The translations under genes and the position numbers were made by a program. A model generated the notes under the pieces. That model was not told the origin of the DNA, ran no database searches, and saw only the letters and a list, made by a program, of their open reading frames with translations. A stretch of DNA of 47,123 nucleotides. Source: DATHBD01 sp035296325. Lineage in GTDB: Bacteria > Actinomycetota > Actinomycetes > Mycobacteriales > Micromonosporaceae. The DNA lies in assembly GCA_035296325.1 (NCBI GenBank), contig DATHBD010000008.1, positions 1 to 47,123 on the forward strand, given 5' to 3'. Position 1 is the stretch's first letter, and each line of letters begins with the position of its first letter. Of the stretch, positions 34,494-43,159 are shown piece by piece.

Positions 34494-35999
34494 ATGACAG
34501 TACGTGGACGTCGGCTCAGGCGGCTCGCCGCAACAGCCGCGGTCGTCGCGTTGGGACTCTTCGGCATCCAGGGGGTCACCGGCACCGGGCATGCCGCGAC
34601 CAACCAGTTCCGCGGAGTGAACTGGGCGGATCCGAGGGACAACTTCGTCACCGGAAACATCATCCCGGTCGGGTTGTCGACGTCCGACAGTTACGCGACC
34701 GTCTATGCCAAGGCGACCGCGGTCCTCAAGGGCTTCCAGTCGTTCGGCTCGAACACCGTCCGGTTCGGGATCAACCCGGCGACCACGTCGGGCGCCTGGT
34801 GGAACAGCTATGTCGCGGCCTTCGACGCCGCCAGCGCGCTGGGCATGAACGTCATCATCGCGCCGTGGCTGCAGAACGGCACGGTCAGCGACACCGCAGC
34901 CTTCAACCGGATGTGGGACGTCGTCATCGCGAAGTACTCGGGCAACACCAGCTTCTACTTCAACATCATGAATGAACCGTGGGCGTTCAACGAGACCACG
35001 CTGCCGAACTTCGCGGCGGCGTGGCTGGCCCGTTACCCCACCCTGCCGCGCGGCCGGGTGATCGTCCCCGGTGTGTGGTCGGACCAGAACCTGTGTGCGG
35101 TAGGCCGCGACACCCGGTTGAACGGCACCCTGCTGTCGATCCACCAGTACACGCTGGGCGGCGAGACGCATCCCACCGCAGCCGAGTGGGTCACCAGCTT
35201 CAAGAACAATCTGTGCGGGTTCGCCAGCCGGGCCATCCTGACCGAGTTCGGGGTGCCGATGAACACCGGCGTCAACTACAACGGACCCCGTGACGGCAAC
35301 AACAACGTCTCCTACTTCTACGCCCTCACCGACACCGCGCGGGAACTCAGCATGGGTGTGCTGCTCTGGACCGGTGTCAAGGAGGCCAACCAGACGGTTG
35401 GTCCCGGCCCGTGCTTCAACGCCTCGTGCGCCATCACGTCGCTGAACGGCAGCGGCACCAACCTGTCGCTGACCATCACCAACCAGTCCGGGCTCGACCG
35501 GCTCCGGTACTCCTGGGGTCTCGGACCGATGACGGGCCCCACGACGGGCCCCACGACGGGCCCCACGACAGGCCCCACGACGGGAACCACGACACCACCG
35601 GCGACCGGTGGGTCCACCGGGGTGTTGCGGGGCGTCGGCTCGAACCGGTGCGTCGACGTACCCGGTGCGGCAACGACCAACGGCACGATGCTGGCGATCT
35701 GGGACTGCAACGGCGGCGCCAACCAGCAGTGGACCGCACTGTCGAACGGTGCGCTGCAGGTGTACGGCAACAAGTGCCTTGACGTTCCGGGGCACGCCAC
35801 GACGGCGGGCACCAGGGTGGCGATCTGGGACTGCAACGGCGGCGCCAACCAGCAGTGGACACTCAACGCCAACGGCACAATCGTCGGCCGCGAGTCTGGG
35901 CTCTGCCTGGACGTGACCGGTGCGGGCACCGCCAGCGGCACCGCGGTGGCGCTCTGGAATTGCACCGGTGGCACCAACCAGCAGTGGCGGCGCGGGTAA
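34494..35999 (+). CDS. Secreted GH5 endoglucanase-type enzyme with C-terminal ricin trefoil
   Basis: The 501-residue precursor has a twin-Arg-like basic start and signal peptide (1-35, ending TGHAA), a family 5 glycoside hydrolase domain (about 36-342), a Gly-Pro-Thr-Thr linker (348-372) and a ricin-type beta-trefoil (377-501) with three NQQW repeats. The acid/base is E161 in FNIMNEPW and the nucleophile E251 in ILTEFGVP; H217 and Y219 lie in SIHQYT. GH5 enzymes cut beta-1,4-glucan, mannan or related polymers; the exact substrate is not clear. ATG 34494 follows GGAGG by 4 bases. It is followed by a strong terminator. Its trefoil is close to that of the GH12 enzyme. Confidence 0.9.
   Translation: MTVRGRRLRRLAATAAVVALGLFGIQGVTGTGHAATNQFRGVNWADPRDNFVTGNIIPVGLSTSDSYATVYAKATAVLKGFQSFGSNTVRFGINPATTSGAWWNSYVAAFDAASALGMNVIIAPWLQNGTVSDTAAFNRMWDVVIAKYSGNTSFYFNIMNEPWAFNETTLPNFAAAWLARYPTLPRGRVIVPGVWSDQNLCAVGRDTRLNGTLLSIHQYTLGGETHPTAAEWVTSFKNNLCGFASRAILTEFGVPMNTGVNYNGPRDGNNNVSYFYALTDTARELSMGVLLWTGVKEANQTVGPGPCFNASCAITSLNGSGTNLSLTITNQSGLDRLRYSWGLGPMTGPTTGPTTGPTTGPTTGTTTPPATGGSTGVLRGVGSNRCVDVPGAATTNGTMLAIWDCNGGANQQWTALSNGALQVYGNKCLDVPGHATTAGTRVAIWDCNGGANQQWTLNANGTIVGRESGLCLDVTGAGTASGTAVALWNCTGGTNQQWRRG
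35531..35578 (+). repeat. Four 12-bp tandem repeats coding the linker
   Basis: GACGGGCCCCAC is repeated at 35531, 35543 and 35555, with one change (GACAGG) at 35567, giving GPTT units between the catalytic and lectin domains. Identical copies suggest slippage, so linker length may vary between strains. Confidence 0.85.
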
Positions 36000-36032
36000 C
36001 CGCAGGCGGTCGTGATCCACTGAACACAACGC

Positions 36033-36067
36033 CCGACCGGGTGCCGCGACCAGCGGCACCCGGTCGG
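36033..36067 (+). terminator. 15-bp stem terminator after the GH5 gene
   Basis: CCGACCGGGTGCCGC (36033-36047) pairs perfectly with GCGGCACCCGGTCGG (36053-36067) across the loop GACCA, and TTGTTTCG follows. It lies 34 bp after the stop codon. Confidence 0.8.
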
Positions 36068-36179
36068 TTGTTTCGTTGCCGCCAACCATGCCGCCCGCGG
36101 TCGGGATGCCCTCTCGGCGACGCACCTGCCCCGCCTCGGCGCAGCAGCTCGAAGCCACGGTCATCGGTATGCTGCCGGG

Positions 36180-36920
36180 ATGGCCGACCCGGTGCACCTC
36201 AATCCGTTCGTACTGCCTGTCGAAACGCGCGCCGCGGAGCGCCGTGGCTCGGTGGATCTCTACCTGCCCGAAGCGTCGCACCCGAGTCCGGCGATTCTCT
36301 TTGTGCACGGCGGCCCGGTGCCGGTTGACCTGCAGCCGACGCCCCGGGATTGGCCGGTCTTTCAGGCGTACGCGTCGATGGCGGCGGCGCGTGGGTTGGT
36401 GGGTGCCACGGTTGATCACCGGTTGCACGCCCTCACCGAGTACGCGACCGCTGCCGACGACGTGGCGGCGGCGGTCGAGTTCGTCCGGGCCGACCCGCGC
36501 GTCGATGGGGAACAGGTGGCCATCTGGTTCTTCTCCGGTGGCGGCCTGTTGCTCGCCGACTGGCTGCGTGCATCGCCGGTCTGGCTGCGCTGTGCGGCGG
36601 CGAGCTATGCGCTGCTGGCCTGCCCGCCGGAGTACGGCACCAGATTCAACCCGGCGGACGCCGTCGCCGAGGCCGGCGAGCTCCCGATCGTGCTCACCCT
36701 GGTCGGCCGGGAACGCCCGGAGATAGCTGCCACCGCCGACGCGTTCGTCTCCGCGGCGCGTGCCTGTGGAGCGCGACTGCAGGTCGTCGACGTGCCGAAC
36801 GGCCAGCACGGCTTCGACATCCTCGACTACACCGAGGAGTCCCGGGAGGCGGTCGAGCGGGCGATGGACATGGTGGTGACGGAGGTGACCCGGGACCTGC
36901 CCGCCGCGCCAAGGCGCTAG
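36180..36920 (+). CDS. Alpha/beta hydrolase (dienelactone hydrolase/esterase-like)
   Basis: 246 residues with the alpha/beta-hydrolase pattern: AILFVHGGPVPV as oxyanion region, a nucleophile turn WFFSGGGLLLADWL (Ser in F-S-G-G-G rather than the usual G-x-S-x-G) and the likely catalytic His in NGQHGFDILD, with Asp in an earlier strand (VGRERPEI region not certain). It has no signal peptide and is cytoplasmic. The atypical nucleophile motif makes the substrate hard to guess. It stands alone between the GH5 terminator and the iron operon. ATG 36180 is the first in-frame start. Confidence 0.8.
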   Translation: MADPVHLNPFVLPVETRAAERRGSVDLYLPEASHPSPAILFVHGGPVPVDLQPTPRDWPVFQAYASMAAARGLVGATVDHRLHALTEYATAADDVAAAVEFVRADPRVDGEQVAIWFFSGGGLLLADWLRASPVWLRCAAASYALLACPPEYGTRFNPADAVAEAGELPIVLTLVGRERPEIAATADAFVSAARACGARLQVVDVPNGQHGFDILDYTEESREAVERAMDMVVTEVTRDLPAAPRR

Positions 36921-36970
36921 ATGTCCCACCGGGTCATATCCACAGGTACCTACGCGTGGTAGGAACCTGA

Positions 36971-37012
36971 GCCCTCCCAGCCGATCTGCGGGGATCTGGG
37001 CTGAGGAGGGAG
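36971..37012 (+). terminator. Imperfect hairpin before the iron box
   Basis: CCCTCCCAGCC is mirrored by GGCTGAGGAGGG with one bulge, around a loop including GATCTGCGGGGATCT. It lies about 50 bp after the hydrolase stop and could isolate the iron operon from read-through. Confidence 0.5.
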
Positions 37013-37054
37013 TTTCACCTGGCGGCAGGCCCGGAGCCGCTGTGGCGTCCAAAT

Positions 37055-37073
37055 TTAGGTTAGGCTAAGTTAC
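37055..37073. promoter_or_regulatory. IdeR/DmdR-type iron box
   Basis: TTAGGTTAGGCTAAGTTAC matches the actinobacterial iron box TTAGGTTAGGCTAACCTAA at 16 of 19 positions, with the left 14 bases identical. It lies 30 bp before the substrate-binding protein ATG, so iron-loaded IdeR/DmdR should shut off the uptake operon. Confidence 0.85.
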
Positions 37074-37102
37074 CTCCCACGTGTGACGTGGAGGGATGAG
37101 CG

Positions 37103-38074
37103 ATGGCGATCAGTCGGCGGGGTTTTCTGCTCGGCGCGGTGAGCGTGGCGGCGTTGAGTGCCTGTGGTGGGCAGAAGGAGCCGGCCGGTGCGGGCTCGGC
37201 GAACGGTTCCGCTGGCCCGGGGGAGGGTGCGTTCCCGCGCACGGTGAAGCATGAGCTGGGCGAGACGAAGATCGCTGCCGCGCCGCAGCGGGTGGTCGCG
37301 GCCACCGATGGTGGTGAGCTGTGCTCCCTGGTGGCGTTGGGCGTGCGGCCGGTCGGTTTCGGTCAGCGCAACAAGCCGCTGCGGCCGTGGTTGCAGGGCA
37401 GGGTCGAGGGCATCGAAACGTACGACCTGGCCGGCAGTGAGACCAGCTTCGAGCGGCTGGCGGCGTGGCGACCGGACCTGCTGTTGGTGCAGAACGGGTT
37501 CGCCACGGCGGACAACCTCGGAAAGTTCACCGCCGTCGCGCCGACGGTGGCGACGAGTTTCGTGGACTGGCGGGCGAACCTGCGTCAGGTCGGTGAGGCG
37601 GTCGGCCGCGCCGAGGACGCCGCCCGACTGGAAAAGGCCGCCGACGATGAGGTCGCCGCCCAGAAATCCCGGTTCGCGAAGTTCGCCGGGCTTAAGGTGC
37701 GGGCGGTGACAGCGTTCGACGACGGCTCGGTGTACCTGCTCAACGACCAGTCCCCGCTGGGCAAGCTTGCGCCGGCGCTGGGCCTGGCACCATTCCCAAC
37801 CCAGCGCACCAAGGGTGAGGCGGTCGACACCGTGTCGCTGGAGCAGCTGAACCTGCTCGATGGTGACGTGCTGCTGGTGCAGCACTTCGGCAAGGGCGAC
37901 GGCACGCCGGCGCTCAAGCAGCGCGACGTGTTCAAGAACCTGCCGGTGGTGAGTAAGGGCAAGGTCGTCGACCTGAGCGAGGACGAGTCCCATGCCTCCT
38001 ACTTCGACTCCGTGCTGACCATTCCGTTGAACGTGGCCATGCTGGAAAAGCACCTGTCGGTCGCCGCGCGGTGA
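37103..38074 (+). CDS. Iron-siderophore ABC transporter, substrate-binding lipoprotein
   Basis: The 323-residue protein has a lipoprotein signal with Cys21 in AALSACGG and an RR at residues 5-6 (possible Tat export). It then has the periplasmic-binding-protein-2 fold of siderophore receptors: APQRVVAATDGGELCSLVAL, FERLAAWRPDLLLVQNGFAT, TVATSFVDWRANLRQVGEAV and GDVLLVQHFGKGDG. It binds ferric siderophore outside the membrane and hands it to the permease pair. ATG 37103 lies 30 bp from the iron box. It is first of four overlapping genes. No siderophore synthesis gene is in the window, so xenosiderophore use is possible. Confidence 0.9.
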   Translation: MAISRRGFLLGAVSVAALSACGGQKEPAGAGSANGSAGPGEGAFPRTVKHELGETKIAAAPQRVVAATDGGELCSLVALGVRPVGFGQRNKPLRPWLQGRVEGIETYDLAGSETSFERLAAWRPDLLLVQNGFATADNLGKFTAVAPTVATSFVDWRANLRQVGEAVGRAEDAARLEKAADDEVAAQKSRFAKFAGLKVRAVTAFDDGSVYLLNDQSPLGKLAPALGLAPFPTQRTKGEAVDTVSLEQLNLLDGDVLLVQHFGKGDGTPALKQRDVFKNLPVVSKGKVVDLSEDESHASYFDSVLTIPLNVAMLEKHLSVAAR

Positions 38075-39162
38075 TCCCCGCACCGGTGACGACGATGGAC
38101 CCCCGGCGCAGCGAAGGGCCCGCTCCGGGGCAGCCGCGCAAGCCGGCGCCGGCGCCGGCTGCCTGGCGGCGGCTGATAACCGTGCTGGTGCTCGTTGTTG
38201 CCGTGCTGATCTGCGTGGCGGCCAGCCTCGCGGTGGGCACCCGTCCGATCGCTCTGTCGGAGGTGTGGTCGGCGCTGGCCGCGCCGATCGGCACCGACAA
38301 CGAGACGGTGGTCCGCACGCTGCGGGTGCCCCGTACCCTGCTCGGCCTGGCCGTGGGTGCGGCGCTGGGGTTGGCCGGGGCGCTGGTGCAGGGGCATACC
38401 CGTAACCCGCTGGCCGACCCTGGCCTGCTGGGCGTCAGTGCCGGAGCGGCGTTCGCCGTGGTCGTCGCGATCACCACCACCGGGGTGTCCGGGGTGCTGG
38501 GCTACGTGTGGTTCTCCTTCGCCGGCGCGTTGGCGGCCAGCGTGCTGGTGTTCGGCATCGGCGCCGCCGCAGCAGGACAACGGGCGGCTACGACACCGGT
38601 GACGTTGGCGCTGGCCGGGGCGGCCGTCAGCGCGCTGCTGGGCGGGTTGACCAGCGCGCTGGTGCTCGTCGACACGCAGACCTTGGACGCGTACCGGTTC
38701 TGGGCGGTCGGTTCGCTGGCCGGGCGCGGCCCGGACGTGCTGCTGCCTGTCCTGCCGTTCCTGGTCGTCGGTGCGCTGCTGGCTCTGGCCCAGGCGCCGG
38801 TCCTCAACGCGCTGAATCTCGGCGCGGACGTCGCCCGGGCGCTTGGCGTGCGCATCGCCTGGGCCCGGGTGGTAGGCATCGCCGCGATCACCCTGCTTAC
38901 CGGCGCCGCGGTCGCCGCGTGCGGGCCGATCGCGTTCGTCGGGCTCGTCGTGCCGCACGTGGTGCGTACCCTGGTCGGGCTGGACTACCGCTGGCTGGTT
39001 CCGTTGTCCGGGCTGCTCGGCGCGGCGCTGCTGCTGGCCGCCGATGTCGCCGGCCGCGTCGTGGCCCGTCCCGGCGAGGTGCAGGTCGGCATCGCGGTAG
39101 CGCTGGTGGGTGCCCCGTTCTTCATCGCGCTCGTGCGCCGGCGCCGACTGGTGGCCCTGTGA
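38071..39162 (+). CDS. FecCD-family siderophore permease, subunit 1
   Basis: 363 residues, about ten helices. The block VGAALGLAGALVQGHTRNPLADPGLLGVSAG is the FecCD/BtuC signature, and GPIAFVGLVVPHVVRTLVG near residue 290 is the coupling-helix region that contacts the ATPase. GTG 38071 overlaps the binding-protein stop by 4 bp, ensuring coupled synthesis. It forms half of the membrane channel with the next gene. The N-terminal 30 residues are a Pro/Ala-rich cytoplasmic tail. Confidence 0.9.
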   Translation: MIPAPVTTMDPRRSEGPAPGQPRKPAPAPAAWRRLITVLVLVVAVLICVAASLAVGTRPIALSEVWSALAAPIGTDNETVVRTLRVPRTLLGLAVGAALGLAGALVQGHTRNPLADPGLLGVSAGAAFAVVVAITTTGVSGVLGYVWFSFAGALAASVLVFGIGAAAAGQRAATTPVTLALAGAAVSALLGGLTSALVLVDTQTLDAYRFWAVGSLAGRGPDVLLPVLPFLVVGALLALAQAPVLNALNLGADVARALGVRIAWARVVGIAAITLLTGAAVAACGPIAFVGLVVPHVVRTLVGLDYRWLVPLSGLLGAALLLAADVAGRVVARPGEVQVGIAVALVGAPFFIALVRRRRLVAL

Positions 39163-40241
39163 GCCGCACCGCGACGACCGTGCACCGGCGGCGGGTCATT
39201 CACCTCGGGGACCGGTCGTTGCTGTGGCGGCCACGCCCGGTGGTACTCGGCGCGGGCCTGGCGGCCGCCGTGCTGATGCTGGTGGCCGTGTCCGTGACCC
39301 GCGGGGACTTCACCCTCCCGCTCCTCGACGTCCTGTCCGTGCTCGCCGGCGGCGGCGATGCGACGCAGCAGCTCGTCGTGCTGCAGATGCGGCTGCCCCG
39401 CGCGCTGACCGGGGCGCTGGTGGGCGCCGCGCTCGGCATGGCCGGCGCGGTCACCCAGTCCGTCACCCGTAACCCACTGGGCAGCCCGGACGTGCTCGGC
39501 ATCACCTACGGCGCCGGCACGGCCGCTGTCGCCGTCATCACCCTCACCGGCGCGAGTGTGCCCGTCATGGCCGCGTCCTGGACGGCGGTGTCCTGGTCGC
39601 TGCCCGCGGCGGCGGTCCTCGGCGGGCTGGTCACCGCCGCCGCGGTGTACCTCCTGGCCTGGCGCGACGGCGTTGACGGCTACCGCCTCGTACTCATCGG
39701 CATCGGCGTCGGAGCGCTGTGCGCCGCCGTAACCTCGTGGCTGCTCATCCGCGCCGACATCGTTGAAGCCGCCCGCGCCAGCGTGTGGCTGACCGGCAGT
39801 CTCAACGGCCGCGGCTGGGAACACGTCACACCGCTGGCCATCACCCTCGCCGTGGCCGGCGCCGCACTGCTGGCCGCGGGAAGCACCCTCAGCCTGCTCG
39901 CCTTCGGCGAGGAGACCACCCGGGTCCTCGGCGTACGGGTCCAGACCGGCCGGGCCGTCGTCATCGTGCTCGCCGTGGTGCTCACTTCGGTGGCGACGGC
40001 CGCCGCCGGACCCGTCGCGTTCGTCGCCCTGGTCGCCCCGCAGATCGCCGTCCGGCTGATCGGCGCCGCCACCCCGCCCCTGGCGACCTCCGGGCTGACC
40101 GGCGCCGTCCTGCTCCTGCTGTGCGACCTGACCGCACGCACCGCGCTGCCGGTGGAACTGCCGGTCGGCGTGGTCACCGCCGTCGTCGGCGCCCCCTACC
40201 TGATCTACCTGCTGGTCTCCGCCCGAAGGGTCACCGCCTGA
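39159..40241 (+). CDS. FecCD-family siderophore permease, subunit 2
   Basis: 360 residues, about ten helices. GAALGMAGAVTQSVTRNPLGSPDVLGITYGAG is the permease signature and GPVAFVALVAPQIAVRLIG is the coupling block. GTG 39159 overlaps the stop of subunit 1 by 4 bp (GTGA). The frame is open upstream to 38508 but there it is only the shadow of subunit 1. Together the two subunits form the heterodimeric channel for ferric siderophore. The ATPase gene begins one base after the stop. Confidence 0.9.
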   Translation: MSRTATTVHRRRVIHLGDRSLLWRPRPVVLGAGLAAAVLMLVAVSVTRGDFTLPLLDVLSVLAGGGDATQQLVVLQMRLPRALTGALVGAALGMAGAVTQSVTRNPLGSPDVLGITYGAGTAAVAVITLTGASVPVMAASWTAVSWSLPAAAVLGGLVTAAAVYLLAWRDGVDGYRLVLIGIGVGALCAAVTSWLLIRADIVEAARASVWLTGSLNGRGWEHVTPLAITLAVAGAALLAAGSTLSLLAFGEETTRVLGVRVQTGRAVVIVLAVVLTSVATAAAGPVAFVALVAPQIAVRLIGAATPPLATSGLTGAVLLLLCDLTARTALPVELPVGVVTAVVGAPYLIYLLVSARRVTA

Positions 40242-40242
40242 C

Positions 40243-41067
40243 ATGTCCACCACCGACCCGGCCACCGCCCGCCTCACCGCGCAACAGGTTCGCCTCGGTT
40301 ACGGCGCCCGCACGGTGGTGCACGACCTCACCCTCACGGTCCCCGACGGGAAGGTGACCGTCATCATCGGCCCCAACGGATGCGGCAAGTCCACGCTGCT
40401 ACGCGCGTTCGGGCGCCTGCTCAGTCCGCAAGCCGGCACGGTACTGCTCGATGGCAGGAGCATCGACCGGCTCCCCACCCGCGACGTCGCCCGCCAGGTA
40501 GGACTGCTGCCGCAGGCACCGTCCGCCCCGCCCGGGCTGAGCGTCGCCGAGCTCGTCGCCCGTGGCCGCCACCCGCACCGCAGCTGGCTACGCCAATGGT
40601 CCACCGACGACGAAACCGCCGTCACCGCCGCCCTGGAATGCACCGGCATGACGGAGCTGGCCGACCGCGACGTCGATGAACTCTCCGGCGGCCAGCGGCA
40701 ACGGGCCTGGCTGTCCATGGCGCTCGCCCAGCAGACGGACGTCCTGCTGCTCGACGAACCCACCACCTACCTCGACATCGCCCACGCCGTCGAAGTGCTC
40801 GACCTCGTCGACCAGCTGCACACCGACCACGACCGCACCGTCGTCATGGTGCTGCACGACCTGACCATGGCCGCCCGCTACGCCGACCACCTCGTCGTCA
40901 TGAAAGACGGCCACATCGCCGCCGCCGGGCCTCCCGACAGCATCCTCACCGCCGACCTCGTCACGGACGTGTTCGGCATCCGGGTCGCCATCATCACCGA
41001 CCCCGTCAGCGGCCGACCCCTCATCCTCCCCATCGGCACGCGCCACACCGACCCGGCGTACAGCTAG
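40243..41067 (+). CDS. Siderophore ABC transporter ATP-binding protein (FepC-like)
   Basis: 274 residues with all ATPase motifs: Walker A GPNGCGKST (43-51), Q-loop at Q91, signature LSGGQRQR (147-154), Walker B VLLLDEP (167-173), and the switch His in VLHDLTMA. It powers the FecCD permease. The unusual DIAHAVEVLDLVDQLHTD and the C-terminal VFGIRVAIITDPVSGRPLIL are typical for the FepC/FecE group. It starts one base after the permease stop and ends the operon. Confidence 0.93.
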   Translation: MSTTDPATARLTAQQVRLGYGARTVVHDLTLTVPDGKVTVIIGPNGCGKSTLLRAFGRLLSPQAGTVLLDGRSIDRLPTRDVARQVGLLPQAPSAPPGLSVAELVARGRHPHRSWLRQWSTDDETAVTAALECTGMTELADRDVDELSGGQRQRAWLSMALAQQTDVLLLDEPTTYLDIAHAVEVLDLVDQLHTDHDRTVVMVLHDLTMAARYADHLVVMKDGHIAAAGPPDSILTADLVTDVFGIRVAIITDPVSGRPLILPIGTRHTDPAYS

Positions 41068-41083
41068 GGCGCGTACGTTGCGT

Positions 41084-41101
41084 GCACCCGTAGCCGGGTG
41101 C
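41084..41101. terminator. Short hairpin between convergent genes
   Basis: GCACCCG (41084-41090) pairs with CGGGTGC (41095-41101) across TAGC. It lies 17 bp after the ATPase stop and 60 bp from the stop of the facing hydrolase gene. Confidence 0.5.
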
Positions 41102-41160
41102 CCGGTGGAGTCTCCAAACGGGACAGCAGCTGCGCGGCCGGGGGACTGGACGACGTGGCA

Positions 41161-42315
41161 CTACGGCCAGAACCGCACCTCCGGGTAACGGGTGGACGGT
41201 TCATGCAGCAACGGCGCCGGGCGGTGCCGCAGGTGGCGGTCGACGAAGGCCGCGACATGGCTGCGGGTGATCTCGGCAGAGCGCAAACCCGCCATCGGCT
41301 GCAGCGGCATGGCGACCTGGTCGCCAAGCACGCCATAGTCGGTGAATGAACTGTGGGTGGTGCCGTCGACGCTGATCCAGCGCCGCCAACCCGCCAGCCG
41401 GCTCCAGGTCTCATCCCATGTCCTGTCATTACCGGGCTCGCCGTGTCCTTCGGCACCGAGCATCAGGAACGGTCGGTCCAGTCGGGTGACCGGCGCGAAG
41501 AAGGTCCCGTCCATGTTCACGCCCGCGTCGACGCGGTGGTCGGCGACCATCGTCGTGGCGGCGCTGGCACCGCCCAGGGAGTGACCCGCCATCGCGATGC
41601 GACGGGCGTCGATCATTGTGCGGCCCGCCCGCCAGGGGGTGTTCCGGCTTGTCAGTTCGTCGAGCACGAAAGACACATCGGCGGCTCGGCCGATCGCGAC
41701 ATCGGCCGGCGCGGCATCACCGGCTTCGAACATCCGGCAGACGAGGCAGTCGGTGATCCGACCGTCAGGGAACGTAACGGCGGCCGCCTCATAGGTGTGG
41801 TCAACGCCGACGACGACGTAACCGCGACTGGCGAGATCCTCGGCCAGGGAGGTCAGCGACGATCGTGGAAAGGAGAAGCCTGGCGACAGCACGACGAGCG
41901 GCCAGCCGCCGGGGCGTGAGTGCGGGCGAGCCACGGCCCGCGCATGCACCTCGGTGGCGCTGAGGATCTCCGGTGGCAACTCGGTCGCCCTCAGCTGGCG
42001 CAGAATCAGTCGGGACTCATCGAGGCTGACGTAGCGGGCCGGCCCGCCTGTCCCGCCAACCGACGGATACCACACCGACGTCATCAGCTCACGTCGTCGC
42101 TCCGGCACCCATGGGTCAGCGCGGTTCTCGTCCCGCAGGTGCACGGTATCGACGCCGACCGGGTAGCGGCCCGTCGGCGCGGGCAACGTCAGCACGACGT
42201 CCACCGCCGGGGCGGCTGATGCGGGCAGCGGCGCGCCGACCGCGGCGACGAACACCGTGGCCGCGGCTAACGGCAGGGCAATGGCTGGGATGCGCATCCG
42301 GGGTAGGGGTCTCAC
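41161..42315 (-). CDS. Exported PAF-acetylhydrolase-type alpha/beta hydrolase
   Basis: The 384-residue precursor has a signal peptide ending LPASAAP. The hydrolase domain shows VVLSPGFSFPRSSLTSLAED, a nucleophile turn AMAGHSLGGASAATTM (S246), an Asp in GVNMDGTFFAP and a late His in DGTTHSSFTDYG, matching the bacterial platelet-activating-factor acetylhydrolase/PETase-like family. These are extracellular esterases acting on lipid or polymer esters. GTG 42315 is preferred because AGGAAGG lies upstream; ATG 42297 has no such site and the longer frame to 42438 has no signal-peptide sense. Converges with the iron operon. Confidence 0.85.
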   Translation of the reverse strand: MRPLPRMRIPAIALPLAAATVFVAAVGAPLPASAAPAVDVVLTLPAPTGRYPVGVDTVHLRDENRADPWVPERRRELMTSVWYPSVGGTGGPARYVSLDESRLILRQLRATELPPEILSATEVHARAVARPHSRPGGWPLVVLSPGFSFPRSSLTSLAEDLASRGYVVVGVDHTYEAAAVTFPDGRITDCLVCRMFEAGDAAPADVAIGRAADVSFVLDELTSRNTPWRAGRTMIDARRIAMAGHSLGGASAATTMVADHRVDAGVNMDGTFFAPVTRLDRPFLMLGAEGHGEPGNDRTWDETWSRLAGWRRWISVDGTTHSSFTDYGVLGDQVAMPLQPMAGLRSAEITRSHVAAFVDRHLRHRPAPLLHEPSTRYPEVRFWP

Positions 42316-42623
42316 AGGGTTCCGCCTTCCTGTCGGTTGGGCTCCACCCTCCCGCGCCATCAGCGCTCCCACATCCGGAAAACTCCCCCACGCCACCATG
42401 GGGGTCCACCTCAGGGTTTCGGCTGCAGCACCGGGCACAAGCCGGTGTGCACGGGTCGGCCGAACCTGGCTGTGTGAACGTTGTCGTACGTTGACCAGCC
42501 TGCCCCGCTGAGATGCCGACTACTGGCTGGCGCCTACCGCTCCTCGAGCATGGCATCCACCATCATGAGGCGGGGTAGGACAGGTCCGATGATTGCCTAC
42601 CGCCGATCCACCGGGGAGCGTCG

Positions 42624-43118
42624 ATGCGGAACCGATCGCTGGTGGTGGCGGCCGCCGCCCAGCTCGCCGTCGCAGCCATCCTGCCGATTCCGCCAATGCT
42701 GTCGTACTGGCTGGTGGACCGGGCGACGCGGCGCGCCGCCGCCGCGGTGCCCGACGAGGGCTGGTTCATCGACGGCTACCGAGGACCGTCACTGTTCCTG
42801 TACGCCGTCTCGTCGCTGGCTCATGTGCTGGTGGCCGTCCTGGTCGCCGCGCTCGCGGTCCGCCTGCTGCGTCGTCGTCGCCCCGCGCCGGCCGCGTGGG
42901 CAGGGCCGTGGCTGGCCTTATGTCTGGTCACCTGCTGTTCCGTGGCGAACCCCGCGTCGTCGGTGAACTTCGGCGACCCGGACGGCTTCGGCCTGGTCGC
43001 CGGCTCGTACCCGGGCTGGCTCCTACCGGCACTGATCACGTGCTGGTTGGCAACGGGCGGGCTGGCGCTGATCAACACGGCAGCCCTCCGCCTCGCGCGC
43101 CGGCTCGGAAATTCCTAG
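42624..43118 (+). CDS. Hypothetical four-helix membrane protein
   Basis: 164 residues with hydrophobic helices at about 5-28, 55-82, 92-108 and 128-150. The loop after helix 1 contains DRATRRAAAAVPDEGWFIDG, and CCSVANPASSVNFGDPDG lies between helices 3 and 4. Not recognised. ATG 42624 follows GGGGAGCG. It precedes a sigma/membrane-protein pair by 41 bp on the same strand and may be transcribed with it, which would make it a candidate member of that sigma regulon. Confidence 0.65.
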   Translation: MRNRSLVVAAAAQLAVAAILPIPPMLSYWLVDRATRRAAAAVPDEGWFIDGYRGPSLFLYAVSSLAHVLVAVLVAALAVRLLRRRRPAPAAWAGPWLALCLVTCCSVANPASSVNFGDPDGFGLVAGSYPGWLLPALITCWLATGGLALINTAALRLARRLGNS

Positions 43119-43159
43119 TCGCGAGCCAACCGCGTCCCGGCCCCGCGGGGTAGACGAGT

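Noticed and set aside
16928..36067. CebR-type cellulose-response boxes
   Set aside because: No TGGGAGCGCTCCCA-like sequence was found upstream of either glucanase.
34464..37052. 862-codon open frame on the minus strand
   Set aside because: It is antisense to the GH5 and hydrolase genes, an effect of high G/C third positions. Its translation is low-complexity Arg/Gly/Val without domain pattern, whereas the plus strand carries clear motifs.
38985..40277. 430-codon minus-strand open frame over the second permease
   Set aside because: Shadow of the FecCD permease; Gly/Asp/Gln-rich with no fold.
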